DNA of 64,000 nucleotides from Verrucomicrobiaceae bacterium (GCA_016713245.1 JADJPM010000004.1:1240001-1304000), one strand, 5' to 3'. Positions 16,654 through 25,472 are shown, counted from the first letter of the stretch. Numbers and translations are program-made. The notes: generated from the letters alone by a model not told the origin.

Positions 16654-16729
16654 TGGTGGAGATAAGGGGATTCGAACCCCTGACCTTCTCATTGCGAACG
16701 AGACGCTCTACCAACTGAGCTATATCCCC
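16654..16729 (-). tRNA. tRNA-Ala (anticodon CGC)
   Basis: On the minus strand the 76-nt sequence folds as a full cloverleaf with encoded CCA end. The acceptor stem carries the G3:U70 pair, the alanine identity element. The anticodon loop reads TTCGCAA with anticodon CGC (codon GCG), on a TCTCG/TGAGA stem, and the T loop is GGTTCGAATCC. The D arm AGCTCAGTTGGTAGAGC is standard. Confidence 0.96.
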
Positions 16730-16916
16730 ATGGGACCGGAATCGGCGATTTTTTACAAGGCGAAGCATCTTTTGTCCAATCCCAAATCGTCGAGGTGAGG
16801 GTGGGCAAGCGCTTCGTGTTGGGCTTTCTGGAAGGTTTGAAGACCGAAAACAATGCGAAGGAAGGCTTGTGGTAATTAGTGTTTTATTGAAATTTAATAA
16901 AAACGAAGCAAAAATG

Positions 16917-16944
16917 TTGTCAAATTAGTTAAATGGGTGATAAT
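16917..16944 (+). promoter_or_regulatory. Likely sigma-70-type promoter of the secretin gene
   Basis: TTGTCA at 16917-16922 and GATAAT at 16939-16944, 16 bases apart, within a markedly AT-rich 100-base stretch ahead of the secretin start at 16962. The -10 element lies about 18 bases before the chosen ATG, so the 5' leader would be very short. By-eye match only. Confidence 0.5.
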
Positions 16945-16961
16945 TACCATAATATTTTATT

Positions 16962-19316
16962 ATGCCGACTTCTCCTTCCAGTCTTGTCGCCCGACTCCGA
17001 ATGGCCTGCATCCTGACCGTGTTCGTGTTTTGCATTCGCCATGCTCGAAGCCAAGCCCCCGTGCTCCAGGGAGCCGTCCCGCCGCCAACCGAAGCTGTCG
17101 CCAGTGCCTATCAGCCCATCGGTGAAGGGGCTAGCGTGAAGGTGAACTTCCCCAGCGCCCCCATCCAGGCCATCATCCCCTTTTACCAGGAGTTGACGGG
17201 AAGGAAGCTCATCCTCGACTCCAACCTCGCAGGCAATCCGCTGCGCATCGTCTCGCCGCACCTCCTCACCCGCCGGGATGCCATCGCTTACATCGAATCC
17301 ACTCTGCTGCTCAATGGCTATGCGTTCATCCACATGGACGCCACCACCTCCAAGCTCATCAATCACGCGGCGAATGCCAACGTGCCCGCCTCCGGCCTGC
17401 CAGTCTATAATTCCGTCAATGAACTGCCAGAGACGGAGGAGATCTGCCATTTCGTGCTGCCACTCCAGTATGTGACTGCCAACGATGCCTCCAAAGCCTT
17501 CACGGAGGTCATCAAGCCCCACACCTATGGAGCCATGATGCCCGTGGCTAACGATACCGCCCTCCTCATCACTGAAAACAGCTCCACCATTCGCAGTATC
17601 GTGCGCATCGCACAGATCATCGACGTGCCGCCCATGCAAACCGCCAACGAGACCATCAAGCTCCAGCGGGCTGATGTGGAGATCGTCGCTGACATCATCA
17701 ATGAGATCTTTGAAAAGGACGAAGAAGGTGCCGATGCCACTCAGCCTGCTCCTGCCGCCGCCGTGCCTGCCGCTCCGGCGGGCGCACGTCCTGGATTGCC
17801 AGCGGGCACGGCCACCCCGATCAGCACTGCCTCCAACACTGGCGGGACGAACCGAGGTTCCGGCAAGCCCAAGGTCATCCCCTATCGCCGCACCAATGAA
17901 CTCATTGTTTTTGCCCGCCCGGTGGACATCGCCTACATCCGCAGCCTCGTGGAAAAGCTGGATAAGCAGGACGATGGCGACACCTTCCGTAAATTCCGTC
18001 TCCGCCATCTCGATGTGCGTGATTTCCTCGCTTCCGCCCGCGATACCCTTGCTCGTGACACGGACATTCAAAGTGACAGCGGCGGTGCCAGCTCCGGAGG
18101 GGGGGGGCGCCGTGGTGGACGAAGCAATCAAAGCGTGGGCCGCGATGGCAATAGCACCGATGCCTCACGCAACACGGCCAGCAACAACACTGGCAGCAAC
18201 GGCTTCAACAACTCCAACGGTGGCTTTGGCACCGGTGGTTTTGGTGGCGGCCTCGGCAATGGCAATGCCAATCGAAGCCTTCTCGACGATCCAGACATCA
18301 TGGGTGCGCCCGAATCCATCATCGTGGGCAAAACCCTTCTCATCGCCGATCCACAGTCGAACAGCCTCATCGTCTCCGGCTCGCCAGAGCACATCCAGCG
18401 CATCGAGCAGCTTCTCACGGAAATGGATATGCGCCCACAGCAGATCTACATCTCTGCCATCATTGGCCAGCTCAATCTCGGCACCGAGTTCAACTACGGC
18501 TTCGATTTCCTCAAGCTACTCGATGATTTCAGCATCCGCGATGCTGCGGCCGCAGCCGCAGGTGGTGCCGCAGCCGCAACAAACACCATCGCCTTTCCGG
18601 CCAATTTCAAAGAGTTCGCCTTTAACAAGCTCAACTTCTACGGCCAGGTCGGCTCACTCGGCAATTACATCAAACTCGTGGATGGGAACCGAAACTTCAA
18701 AGTGCTCGCCACGCCTAGCGTGTACGCCAAAAACGCGTCCAAGGCCATCATTCAGAGTGGTCAGAAGATCGCCGTGCCAGCGCAGATCCTCAGCAACGGT
18801 GCCTTCGCAGGCGGCGTGGCCAGCAACAGCGTCAGCGTCGAGTATCGCGATGTGCTTTTGAAGCTCGAAGTCATCCCGCTCATCAATTCCGATGACGAGG
18901 TCACGCTCAAAATTGCTCAGATCAACGATAACATCGTCGGCACCCAAAACATCTCGGGCAACACCGTCCCCACCATTGGCACCCAGGAACTCGTCACCGA
19001 GGTCTCTGTAAAAAACGGTGCCGCAGTCGTGCTCGGCGGTCTCATCACCGAACGCATCAACGATAGCGCCCGCGGTGGCATCTTCCTCCGCCGTATCCCA
19101 GTCATCAAACACCTCTTCGGCACTACCCAGAAGGAAAGCACCCGCGAAGAACTGCTTATCTTCATTCAACCACACATCATCAAAGATACCGACGGCCCCG
19201 AAGGCCCCAACCGCATCGAGCAAGGCCGATCAAACCTTTACGAAGAGGCCCTCGAATTCAGCAGCCCGCGCATGAACCAGATTCCAAGGGCTATCCCGTA
19301 TGACGAGATGAAGTGA
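16962..19316 (+). CDS. Secretin (GspD/PilQ-type outer-membrane channel)
   Basis: 784-residue outer-membrane secretin. A signal-like N-terminus (to about residue 31, RSQA) is followed by an N0-like domain (VKVNFPSAPIQAIIPFYQELTG) and N1-type domains (HFVLPLQYVTANDASKAF; ETIKLQRADVEIVADIINEIF). A further domain is interrupted by a Gly/Ser/Asn-rich insertion near residues 365-440, and the C-terminal secretin domain carries EVSVKNGAAVVLGGLI and IPVIKHLFGT, closing LLIFIQPHII. No other type II secretion or pilus genes are adjacent, so it is an orphan here. A run of nine G at 18099-18107 lies inside the Gly-rich insertion. The ATG at 16962 gives a slightly long signal; a second ATG 13 codons later is possible. 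Confidence 0.92.
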   Translation: MPTSPSSLVARLRMACILTVFVFCIRHARSQAPVLQGAVPPPTEAVASAYQPIGEGASVKVNFPSAPIQAIIPFYQELTGRKLILDSNLAGNPLRIVSPHLLTRRDAIAYIESTLLLNGYAFIHMDATTSKLINHAANANVPASGLPVYNSVNELPETEEICHFVLPLQYVTANDASKAFTEVIKPHTYGAMMPVANDTALLITENSSTIRSIVRIAQIIDVPPMQTANETIKLQRADVEIVADIINEIFEKDEEGADATQPAPAAAVPAAPAGARPGLPAGTATPISTASNTGGTNRGSGKPKVIPYRRTNELIVFARPVDIAYIRSLVEKLDKQDDGDTFRKFRLRHLDVRDFLASARDTLARDTDIQSDSGGASSGGGGRRGGRSNQSVGRDGNSTDASRNTASNNTGSNGFNNSNGGFGTGGFGGGLGNGNANRSLLDDPDIMGAPESIIVGKTLLIADPQSNSLIVSGSPEHIQRIEQLLTEMDMRPQQIYISAIIGQLNLGTEFNYGFDFLKLLDDFSIRDAAAAAAGGAAAATNTIAFPANFKEFAFNKLNFYGQVGSLGNYIKLVDGNRNFKVLATPSVYAKNASKAIIQSGQKIAVPAQILSNGAFAGGVASNSVSVEYRDVLLKLEVIPLINSDDEVTLKIAQINDNIVGTQNISGNTVPTIGTQELVTEVSVKNGAAVVLGGLITERINDSARGGIFLRRIPVIKHLFGTTQKESTREELLIFIQPHIIKDTDGPEGPNRIEQGRSNLYEEALEFSSPRMNQIPRAIPYDEMK

Positions 19317-19413
19317 ACATCCGGCCCTCCCACCAAAATCCGCCCGCAGGGCTTCGCCTTGAGATGGAGGGCTGCGCATTCTACTAGAGGCAATTCAAAC
19401 CAAGGGGCTCACC

Positions 19414-20643
19414 TCAGAGGGGCACGGTCATGGTGAAGGTGGTGGCGAGGCCGGGCTGGCTGGTAGCGTTGATGGTGCCTTGGTGGGCTTCGACGGCGCG
19501 TTTGACGATGCTGAGGCCAAGGCCGGTGCCTTTGACGGCGCTGCTGTGATGCTTATCCCCACGGAAGAAGCGCTTGAAGATGAACGGTAGGTCGTGGGCG
19601 GGGATGCCGGTGCCGTTGTCGCTGACTTTGAGGACGCATTCGGTGTCGCTCCACTGGCCGGAGAGAGTGATGACGAGGCCGGGCTGCTGGTTCTCTTTGA
19701 GGGCGTTCTCGATGAGGTTGGTGAAGATCTGGTCCCAGTAGAAGCGGTCGCCTTTGAGGAGGCCGTTTTTCTTGGGGAAATCGAGCACGAAACGGGTGTC
19801 CCGCTTTTCATGCATGGGGGCGAGGTGATCGATGGCGTCCTGGACGCACTGGCGGACCTCGAAGGGCTCAGCATTCAGGGGTGTGGTGGCGTCTTCGAGG
19901 CGGGAGATGCAGAGCATGTCCTCGGTGAGGCGGGCGAGGCGTTTGCCGTGCTTTTCCATGGTATCGAGGCAGCGGGGGAGCAGGGCGGGGGCATCCCGTA
20001 GGGTCTCGATGTAGCCATTGATGATGGTGAGCGGGGTGCGCAGCTCGTGGGAGGCATTGGCGATGAAGTCCCGGCGGATCTGCTCGGTGAGGGCGGTCTC
20101 GGTGACATCCTGCACCATGAGCCAGGCGGCACCGACGCGGGCATTCGAGATGGGGGCGGCTTCGATGAGGAAGTAGCGGCCGCTGAGATTGGCCGCAGTG
20201 GCGGTTTTGCTGGAGAACATCTGGACCTGCCGGGTGATCCGCCGCTGCTCCTGGATGGCCTGCTGGACGAGGGCGGTGAGCTGGTGGTCACGTAGCTCTT
20301 CGATCAAACTGCGGCCGGTCTGGACAGCGGGGCGCTGGAGCATGGCGGCGAGCGGCTGATTCGCAAAGCGGATGCGCATCTCGGCATCGACGATGACGAC
20401 GCCCTGGCGGATTTCGTTGAGGATGGCTTCGAAGAACTCATGCAGGCCACGCTCTCTGGGGAGCTGATCGGCGGCGATGCGAGCGGCGGTGACCTCCTGG
20501 ACGAGGCGGTGGGCCTCGGTGTGCTTGATGCCGATGGCGGCGACGACATCGGCGAGCCATTTTTCATGGCGGTGGCGCTGCCTCCACCAGGCGAACCAGG
20601 TGAGAATGAGGGTAAGGAGTAGAAGGAGGCTGAAGCCGGACAT
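19414..20643 (-). CDS. PhoR-like sensor histidine kinase
   Basis: 409 residues. One N-terminal membrane helix (residues 4-19), a PAS-type domain around 75-185, and HisKA with NASHELRTPLTIING, phospho-acceptor His199. The HATPase domain has the N box (NLIENALK), G1 (VSDNGTGIPAHDL), F box (FKRFFRG) and G2 (GTGLGLSIVKR). The absence of a large periplasmic domain resembles PhoR, which senses through the phosphate transporter. It lies six bases from the response regulator gene upstream on the same strand, so the two are one operon. Phosphate as the signal is inferred from domain type and from neighbouring genes. Confidence 0.9.
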   Translation of the reverse strand: MSGFSLLLLLTLILTWFAWWRQRHRHEKWLADVVAAIGIKHTEAHRLVQEVTAARIAADQLPRERGLHEFFEAILNEIRQGVVIVDAEMRIRFANQPLAAMLQRPAVQTGRSLIEELRDHQLTALVQQAIQEQRRITRQVQMFSSKTATAANLSGRYFLIEAAPISNARVGAAWLMVQDVTETALTEQIRRDFIANASHELRTPLTIINGYIETLRDAPALLPRCLDTMEKHGKRLARLTEDMLCISRLEDATTPLNAEPFEVRQCVQDAIDHLAPMHEKRDTRFVLDFPKKNGLLKGDRFYWDQIFTNLIENALKENQQPGLVITLSGQWSDTECVLKVSDNGTGIPAHDLPFIFKRFFRGDKHHSSAVKGTGLGLSIVKRAVEAHQGTINATSQPGLATTFTMTVPL

Positions 20644-20649
20644 CTGAGA

Positions 20650-21360
20650 TCAGGTGGCCGATGTCTCGACTGGAGTCTCCTCGCCATCAATCTTGAATTG
20701 AAAGCCGGTGCCGCGGACGGTGATGATGGCTTTGCCGTCTTCGCCGAGTTTTTCGCGGAGGCGCTTTACATGGGTGTCGAGCGTGCGGGTGGCCACATCC
20801 CCGTTGTAGCCCCAAACCTCGCGGAGAAGATCGGCGCGGGTGTGGACGGCATCATCGTTTTCCATCAGGGTGGTGAGCAGCTTGAACTCGGTGGTGGTGA
20901 GATCGAGCGGCTGGCCGTGGAGGAAGAGCTTCAAATTCCGGCGGTCGAGGGAGAAGGGCCCACGGCGCATTTCGGAGATGAGTACGACTTTTTTCGTGCG
21001 GCGCAGGATGGCGCTGATGCGCAGGAAGAGCTCGCGGGGAGAAAAGGGCTTGGTGAGGTAATCATCCGCGCCGCTTTCCAGCCCGGCGATTTTATCGGTG
21101 ACCTGGGATTTGGCGGTGAGGATGATGACGGGGATGCTGGCAGTGCGGGTATCGGCGCGGAGGCGCTTGAAGACGCTGAGGCCATCGAGGCCGGGGAGCA
21201 TCAAATCGAGGATGATGATGTCCGGATGCTGCTCGATGGCGGCGGGCATGACCTGGAGGCCATTGGAGATGGTCACACTTTCATGGCCCTCTCGGGCGAG
21301 ATGCATGGAAATCATCTCGGCGATGTCCGCCTCGTCTTCGACTATCATGATCTTGCTCAT
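20650..21360 (-). CDS. PhoB-like OmpR-family response regulator
   Basis: 236 residues from ATG 21360 (MSKIMIVEDEADIAEM). The receiver domain has acidic pair E9-D10, phospho-acceptor Asp52 in IIILDLMLPGLDG, Thr in ILTAKS and Lys in DYLTKPFSPREL. The C-terminal winged helix is of OmpR/PhoB type with the LTTTEFKLLTTLMEN and VRGTGFQFK signatures. First gene of the operon with the histidine kinase. The frame extends upstream to 21441 but without receiver sequence. Divergent from the glycosyltransferase gene across a 190-base gap in which I cannot find a convincing Pho box. Confidence 0.9.
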   Translation of the reverse strand: MSKIMIVEDEADIAEMISMHLAREGHESVTISNGLQVMPAAIEQHPDIIILDLMLPGLDGLSVFKRLRADTRTASIPVIILTAKSQVTDKIAGLESGADDYLTKPFSPRELFLRISAILRRTKKVVLISEMRRGPFSLDRRNLKLFLHGQPLDLTTTEFKLLTTLMENDDAVHTRADLLREVWGYNGDVATRTLDTHVKRLREKLGEDGKAIITVRGTGFQFKIDGEETPVETSAT

Positions 21361-21550
21361 GTGTTGAGCGAATGCGGCGGAAGGGATCATGCGGCAAAGG
21401 GTGTTTCGTGACGAAGTCGTTGCGGACTGGGGGCGGGTCAAGGTTCACGGCTTCGAAAGCGGGGCTTTCTGAGGTGGGTGAGGGCCTGGCGAGTCGTTTT
21501 CGTCACACAAGCCGCTTGGAAAGCAGCGTGGCGTGTTGTTTTCTCCACAA

Positions 21551-22666
21551 ATGCGCATCCTGATCGTGACCGACACCTACCCGCCGGACATCAACGGCGT
21601 GGCGAGATCGTTGCAAACTCTGGCGGAAGGTCTCGCGGGGCGTGGCCATGCGGTGGAAGTGGTGACGACGCTGGAGGCCTCCACGGCGGAGCCATCGCTG
21701 CCACGGCATGTGATGCCCTCGATGCCGCTGCCGGGCTATTCGGGGCTGCGCATCGGTTTCGCCTCAGGAAGGCAGGTGACAGGCGTGTTTGATGGTTTCA
21801 GGCCTGACGTGCTTTATGTGGCCACGGAGACGCCGCTTGGCATCGCGGCCATCCGGTCGGCAGGGAAGCGCCAGATCCCGGTGGTGAGCGGTTTTCACAC
21901 GAATTTCCAATCTTATCTCGAAGACTACAATCTGCCTGGCATGGAGGCGGTGGCTTCCGGCATCCTTCGCAGCATTCACAACGCCACGAAACGCACTCTG
22001 ACGCCCTCACAGGATACGGCGGCGATGCTCACACGGTGGGGCATTCAAAATGTGGGCGTGCTGGGGCGCGGGGTGGATATGGAGCGCTTCAATCCGGCGC
22101 ATCGAAGCCAAGAGCTCCGCCGTTCCTGGGGCGCGGATGAGCGCACGCCAGTGGCGATCTATGTGGGGCGCATGGCTCCTGAGAAGAATCTGCCTTTGGC
22201 GATGCGGGCGTTTGAGGCCTTTCGCGAGACACAGCCGCAGGCGAAGATGGTTTTCGTGGGGGATGGGCCGCGGATGGAAGCGATGAAGGCGGATCACCCG
22301 CACGCGGTCTTTGCGGGGGCCCGCATCGGGACAGATTTAGCGGCGCACTATGCGAGCGGGGATGTTTTTTTGTTTCCCAGCATTAGCGAGACCTTTGGAA
22401 ATGTGGTGCTGGAGGCGATGGCGAGCGGTCTGGGTGTGCTGGCGTTTGATTATGCGGCCCCTAAATTGGTGATCCGCGATGGGGTGAATGGCTGGCTGGC
22501 TCCGTTTGGTGATGAAGATGTCTTTTTGAAGCAGGCGGGGCAGATCGCCAGCCGGTGGAACGATGCTGCGCTGCGTGAGGCGGCTCGCCAGGCTTCCGGC
22601 GATTACGGCTGGGGGCGTGTCATCGAGCAATTTGAATCCGAACTCGCCACCGTGTGCCAGCCATGA
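21551..22666 (+). CDS. GT4-family glycosyltransferase (possible glycolipid synthase)
   Basis: 371 residues, GT-B fold, GT4 family. The N-terminal domain opens MRILIVTDTYPPDINGVARSL with the acceptor-site glycine loop. The C-terminal domain has AIYVGRMAPEKNL and the EX7E nucleotide-sugar motif (SETFGNVVLEAMASG). Opening and length resemble the diacylglycerol/mannosyl-type transferases (PimB-like, Agt). It overlaps the phosphoesterase by ATGA, so the pair is coupled, and it is divergent from the PhoRB-like genes. In marine and soil bacteria such a pair (Agt plus PlcP) replaces phospholipids by glycolipids when phosphate is short; that role is inferred here. Confidence 0.85.
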   Translation: MRILIVTDTYPPDINGVARSLQTLAEGLAGRGHAVEVVTTLEASTAEPSLPRHVMPSMPLPGYSGLRIGFASGRQVTGVFDGFRPDVLYVATETPLGIAAIRSAGKRQIPVVSGFHTNFQSYLEDYNLPGMEAVASGILRSIHNATKRTLTPSQDTAAMLTRWGIQNVGVLGRGVDMERFNPAHRSQELRRSWGADERTPVAIYVGRMAPEKNLPLAMRAFEAFRETQPQAKMVFVGDGPRMEAMKADHPHAVFAGARIGTDLAAHYASGDVFLFPSISETFGNVVLEAMASGLGVLAFDYAAPKLVIRDGVNGWLAPFGDEDVFLKQAGQIASRWNDAALREAARQASGDYGWGRVIEQFESELATVCQP

Positions 22667-23493
22667 GTGATCTCGATCCCATCCGCGAAAAGACAAAGCT
22701 CCGCTGCAAGACGGTGATTGTCTCCGATGTGCATCTCGGCATGAAGGACAGCAAGGCGCTGCAGGCCTCGCATTTCCTGCGGCACACGTTGTGTGAGAAG
22801 CTCATCCTGAATGGCGATATCATCGACGCATGGCACTTGAAGCGTCTCGGGGGCTGGAACTCCAGCCACACGGGCTTCATCCGCACCGTGCTCAAGAAGA
22901 TGGAGAAGGAAAACACGCGGGTGATCTACCTCCGCGGCAATCACGATGACGTGCTCGATCGCTTCATCCCCATCGAGTTGGATAATCTGCTCCTCACCGA
23001 GGAGCATGTGCATCCCACCGCACGCGGGGATTACCTTCTCGTGCATGGTGATGGCTTTGATGCGGTGACGACAAACCATGCTTGGCTCGCCAAGCTGGGT
23101 GGCTATGGCTACAACGCCCTTTTGCGCCTCAATCGCGTGATCGACTGGGCTCGCCAGATGATGGGCAAGGAGCCCTTTTCACTCGCTAAATGGGCCAAAG
23201 CGAAGGTGAAAGCCAAAGTGAGCCCGATGGGCCGATGGGAGGAGCAGGTGGTGGAGCTCGCCCGCTGGCGTCAATGCACCGGCCTCATCTGCGGGCACAT
23301 CCACACACCCACGGATAAGATGCTGGGAGACATTCATTACCTAAACTCAGGCGACTGGGTGGAGTCGATGACCGCCATCATCGAGCACCTCGACGGACGC
23401 TTCGAAGTGATCCATTACGACGACTTTTGCCAACGCACCGGCCGCGAGCCGAAGGAGGCGATGCAGGCCGTGGCGGATGAGGTGATGGAGTGA
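22663..23493 (+). CDS. Metallophosphoesterase (PlcP/LpxH-like)
   Basis: 276 residues of the calcineurin-like fold. Metal motifs in order: SDVHLG near residue 23, NGDIIDAW near 52, RGNHDD near 94, VHGDGFD near 127, and CGHIHTP near 212. It resembles UDP-2,3-diacylglucosamine hydrolase (LpxH) and the related phospholipase PlcP. Coupling to a glycosyltransferase and proximity to PhoRB-like genes favour PlcP, which cleaves phospholipid head groups. A full lipid-A gene context is absent. The last codons and stop (GTGATGGAGTGA) belong to the first unit of the adjacent minisatellite, so the C-terminus may have been altered by the repeat. Confidence 0.85.
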   Translation: MSDLDPIREKTKLRCKTVIVSDVHLGMKDSKALQASHFLRHTLCEKLILNGDIIDAWHLKRLGGWNSSHTGFIRTVLKKMEKENTRVIYLRGNHDDVLDRFIPIELDNLLLTEEHVHPTARGDYLLVHGDGFDAVTTNHAWLAKLGGYGYNALLRLNRVIDWARQMMGKEPFSLAKWAKAKVKAKVSPMGRWEEQVVELARWRQCTGLICGHIHTPTDKMLGDIHYLNSGDWVESMTAIIEHLDGRFEVIHYDDFCQRTGREPKEAMQAVADEVME

Positions 23494-23799
23494 TGGAGGA
23501 ATGGAGTGATGGAGTGATGGAGGAATGGAGTGATGGAGGAATGGAGTGATGGAGGAATGGAGTGATGGAGGAATGGAGTGATGGAGGAATGGAGTGATGG
23601 AGGAATGGAGTGATGGAGGAATGGAGTGATGGAGGAATGGAGTGATGGAGGAATGGAGTGATGGAGTGATGGAGGAATGGAGTGATGGAGGAATGGAGTG
23701 ATGGAGGAATGGAGTGATGGAGGAATGGAGTGATGGAGGAATGGAGTGATGGAGGAATGGAGTGATGGAGGAATGGAGGAATGGAGTGATGGAGGAATG
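23482..23799. repeat. Minisatellite of ~16-bp units (about 20 copies)
   Basis: Almost perfect repetition of TGATGGAGGAATGGAG, itself two 8-base half units (TGATGGAG and GAATGGAG). Occasional slips leave two identical half-units in a row, for example near 23491-23515, 23660 and 23772. It begins within the last codons of the phosphoesterase gene and ends before the HtrA terminator. Open frames across it are artefacts of the repeat. A short relative of the unit is found at 59551-59576. Confidence 0.95.
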
Positions 23800-23837
23800 C
23801 AATTTCCAGCACTTCTTTACTCCAATGCTCCATCAAC

Positions 23838-23873
23838 AAAAAAGCCCGCGCACACCGGGAGGCATGCGCGGGC
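23838..23873 (-). terminator. Rho-independent terminator of the HtrA/DegP gene
   Basis: On the minus strand a nine-pair GC-rich stem (GCCCGCGCA/TGCGCGGGC, 23844-23852 with 23865-23873) with a 12-base loop is followed by a run of six T. It lies 19 bases beyond the HtrA stop codon and fits termination of that gene. Confidence 0.9.
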
Positions 23874-23891
23874 GTGAGATTGGCGGACGGC

Positions 23892-25472
23892 TTATTGATT
23901 GCCGATCATGAGGAGCATGGTGTCTCCCTTGCGGTAGAGGCGGAGGAGGACGCTCTGCTCGCTGGCTTTGGCTAGGGTGCGGGCCTCGGTGGCGCTGGGA
24001 ACGACCTGACGGTTAATGTGGGTAATTACATCGCCTTCCTCTAGGCCCATGGCAGCGGCACGACTGTCTGGATTGACCTTCGTGACGATCACGCCCTGGA
24101 TTTCTTTGGGGATGTCGTAGCGATCACGAAGGGCTTGAGAGAGGTTCTGAACGTCAACGCCACTGACTAGTTCCACCACGGCATTCGCGGCACCTTTGCC
24201 AGTACCACCACGAGGGATGGAACGGCCGGGGCCAACCTCAGCGAGGGCTTCTTCGGGCAGCGCTTCGAGCGTGGCATTGACGGTCATCTTCTGGCCGTTG
24301 CGGAGGATCTCCATCGGCACGCTGGAGCCTGGCTTCAGGCTGCTGACGATGAGGCGCAGGCGGCTGCTGCCATCTACTTTCTGGCCGTTGATGCCGATGA
24401 CGATGTCTTCGACCTGGAGACCGGCCTTTTCCGCAGGTGACTCCGCGCCCACCTGAGTCACGAGGGCACCGGTTTGGTCGCCAATGTTGTATTGCTTGGC
24501 AAACTGGGGCGTCACATCGGTGATCTGCACACCGAGGTAGCCGCGCTGCACGGAGCCATCATCGAGGAGATCCTCGGCGATGCGCATGACCATGTTCACC
24601 GGGATGGCAAAGCCGATGCCGGCATTCATGCCCGACTTGGAGAGGATGGCGGTGTTGATGCCGATGACACGGCCGAGAGCATCGACAAGAGGGCCGCCGG
24701 AGTTGCCGGGATTGATCGAAGCGTCCGTCTGGATGAAATCCTCGTAGCCGGACATGCGGCCTTTGCGCACGATGCCTTCATTGCTGCGGCCGAGGGCACT
24801 GACGATGCCCTGTGTGATGGAGCGGGGCAGTTCCATCGGGGCACCAGCGGCGAGCACCACATCACCGACGCGGAGCATATTGCTATCGCCGATCGTGGCG
24901 GGTTTGAGGCCTTTGGCTTCGATTTTGATCAAGGCCACATCGGTGAGCGGATCGTTGCCGATGATCTCAGCCGTGTAGTTTTTGGTGTTTTCACCATCGG
25001 GCACGGCTACCTCGATTTTTTTGGCGTCCTCAATGACGTGGTTGTTGGTGAGGATGTAGCCGTCGGAGGTGATGATGACACCGGAGCCGACACCACGGTT
25101 CTGATGCTCGGGCATTTCATCCGGCATGGGCTGTCCGCGCCCCCGGCCACGGGGAGCTTGAGGCTCGTCGTTCTCATCCATGCCGAAATCTTCATCAGGC
25201 ACGCCGAAGAAGCGATAAAAGAAGGGGCGGAGCTGTGGCGGAATTTTATCGGCCGTCGGCGCTTTGATCGGAGCGGAGGAAAAGATGGTGACGACGCTGG
25301 GGAGGATCTTCTCGGCCACATTGGCGTAGCTCATTTGGATCTGCCCGCCGTTGGGCAGCGGTGCAGCATCCTTGGTAAGCTTCGAGTTGAAGGCGTTGGA
25401 GTCGATCTGCTCGGCACGGGCCAGGCTGAGCGCCAGCGTGATGGCGGTTACGATTGGAGCGGTGTGTTTCAT
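23892..25472 (-). CDS. HtrA/DegP-like periplasmic serine protease
   Basis: 526 residues with a Sec signal (cleavage after LARA, residue 20). Trypsin-like domain with catalytic triad His145 (LTNNHVIEDA), Asp178 (NDPLTDVALIKIE) and Ser258 (NPGNSGGPLVD). Two PDZ domains follow, roughly residues 310-400 (RGYLGVQITDV) and 430-520 (VDVQNLSQALRDRYDI). It degrades or refolds damaged envelope proteins. An Arg/Gly/Pro/Asp-rich insert at about 100-125 precedes the protease core. Monocistronic, with its own terminator downstream. The family is certain; DegP versus DegQ/MucD paralogy cannot be settled by eye. Confidence 0.94.
   Translation of the reverse strand: MKHTAPIVTAITLALSLARAEQIDSNAFNSKLTKDAAPLPNGGQIQMSYANVAEKILPSVVTIFSSAPIKAPTADKIPPQLRPFFYRFFGVPDEDFGMDENDEPQAPRGRGRGQPMPDEMPEHQNRGVGSGVIITSDGYILTNNHVIEDAKKIEVAVPDGENTKNYTAEIIGNDPLTDVALIKIEAKGLKPATIGDSNMLRVGDVVLAAGAPMELPRSITQGIVSALGRSNEGIVRKGRMSGYEDFIQTDASINPGNSGGPLVDALGRVIGINTAILSKSGMNAGIGFAIPVNMVMRIAEDLLDDGSVQRGYLGVQITDVTPQFAKQYNIGDQTGALVTQVGAESPAEKAGLQVEDIVIGINGQKVDGSSRLRLIVSSLKPGSSVPMEILRNGQKMTVNATLEALPEEALAEVGPGRSIPRGGTGKGAANAVVELVSGVDVQNLSQALRDRYDIPKEIQGVIVTKVNPDSRAAAMGLEEGDVITHINRQVVPSATEARTLAKASEQSVLLRLYRKGDTMLLMIGNQ

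Noticed and set aside
16583..16768. Continuation of the lipoprotein frame upstream, reading like GDIAQLVERLVRN
   Set aside because: This is the tRNA-Ala gene translated in frame; the real start is the ATG at 16582 with a lipoprotein signal.
19320..19375. GCCCTCC / GGAGGGC inverted pair after the secretin gene
   Set aside because: Arms short and ~40 bases apart with no T run; not a convincing terminator.
21361..21550. Pho box in the divergent gap between the PhoB-like and glycosyltransferase genes
   Set aside because: Only weak CGTCACA-like pieces; no pair of 7-base direct repeats with 4-base spacing.
23347..23839. Minus-strand frames rich in HHSIPPSLH over the minisatellite
   Set aside because: Pure repeat translation, overlapping the end of the phosphoesterase gene.
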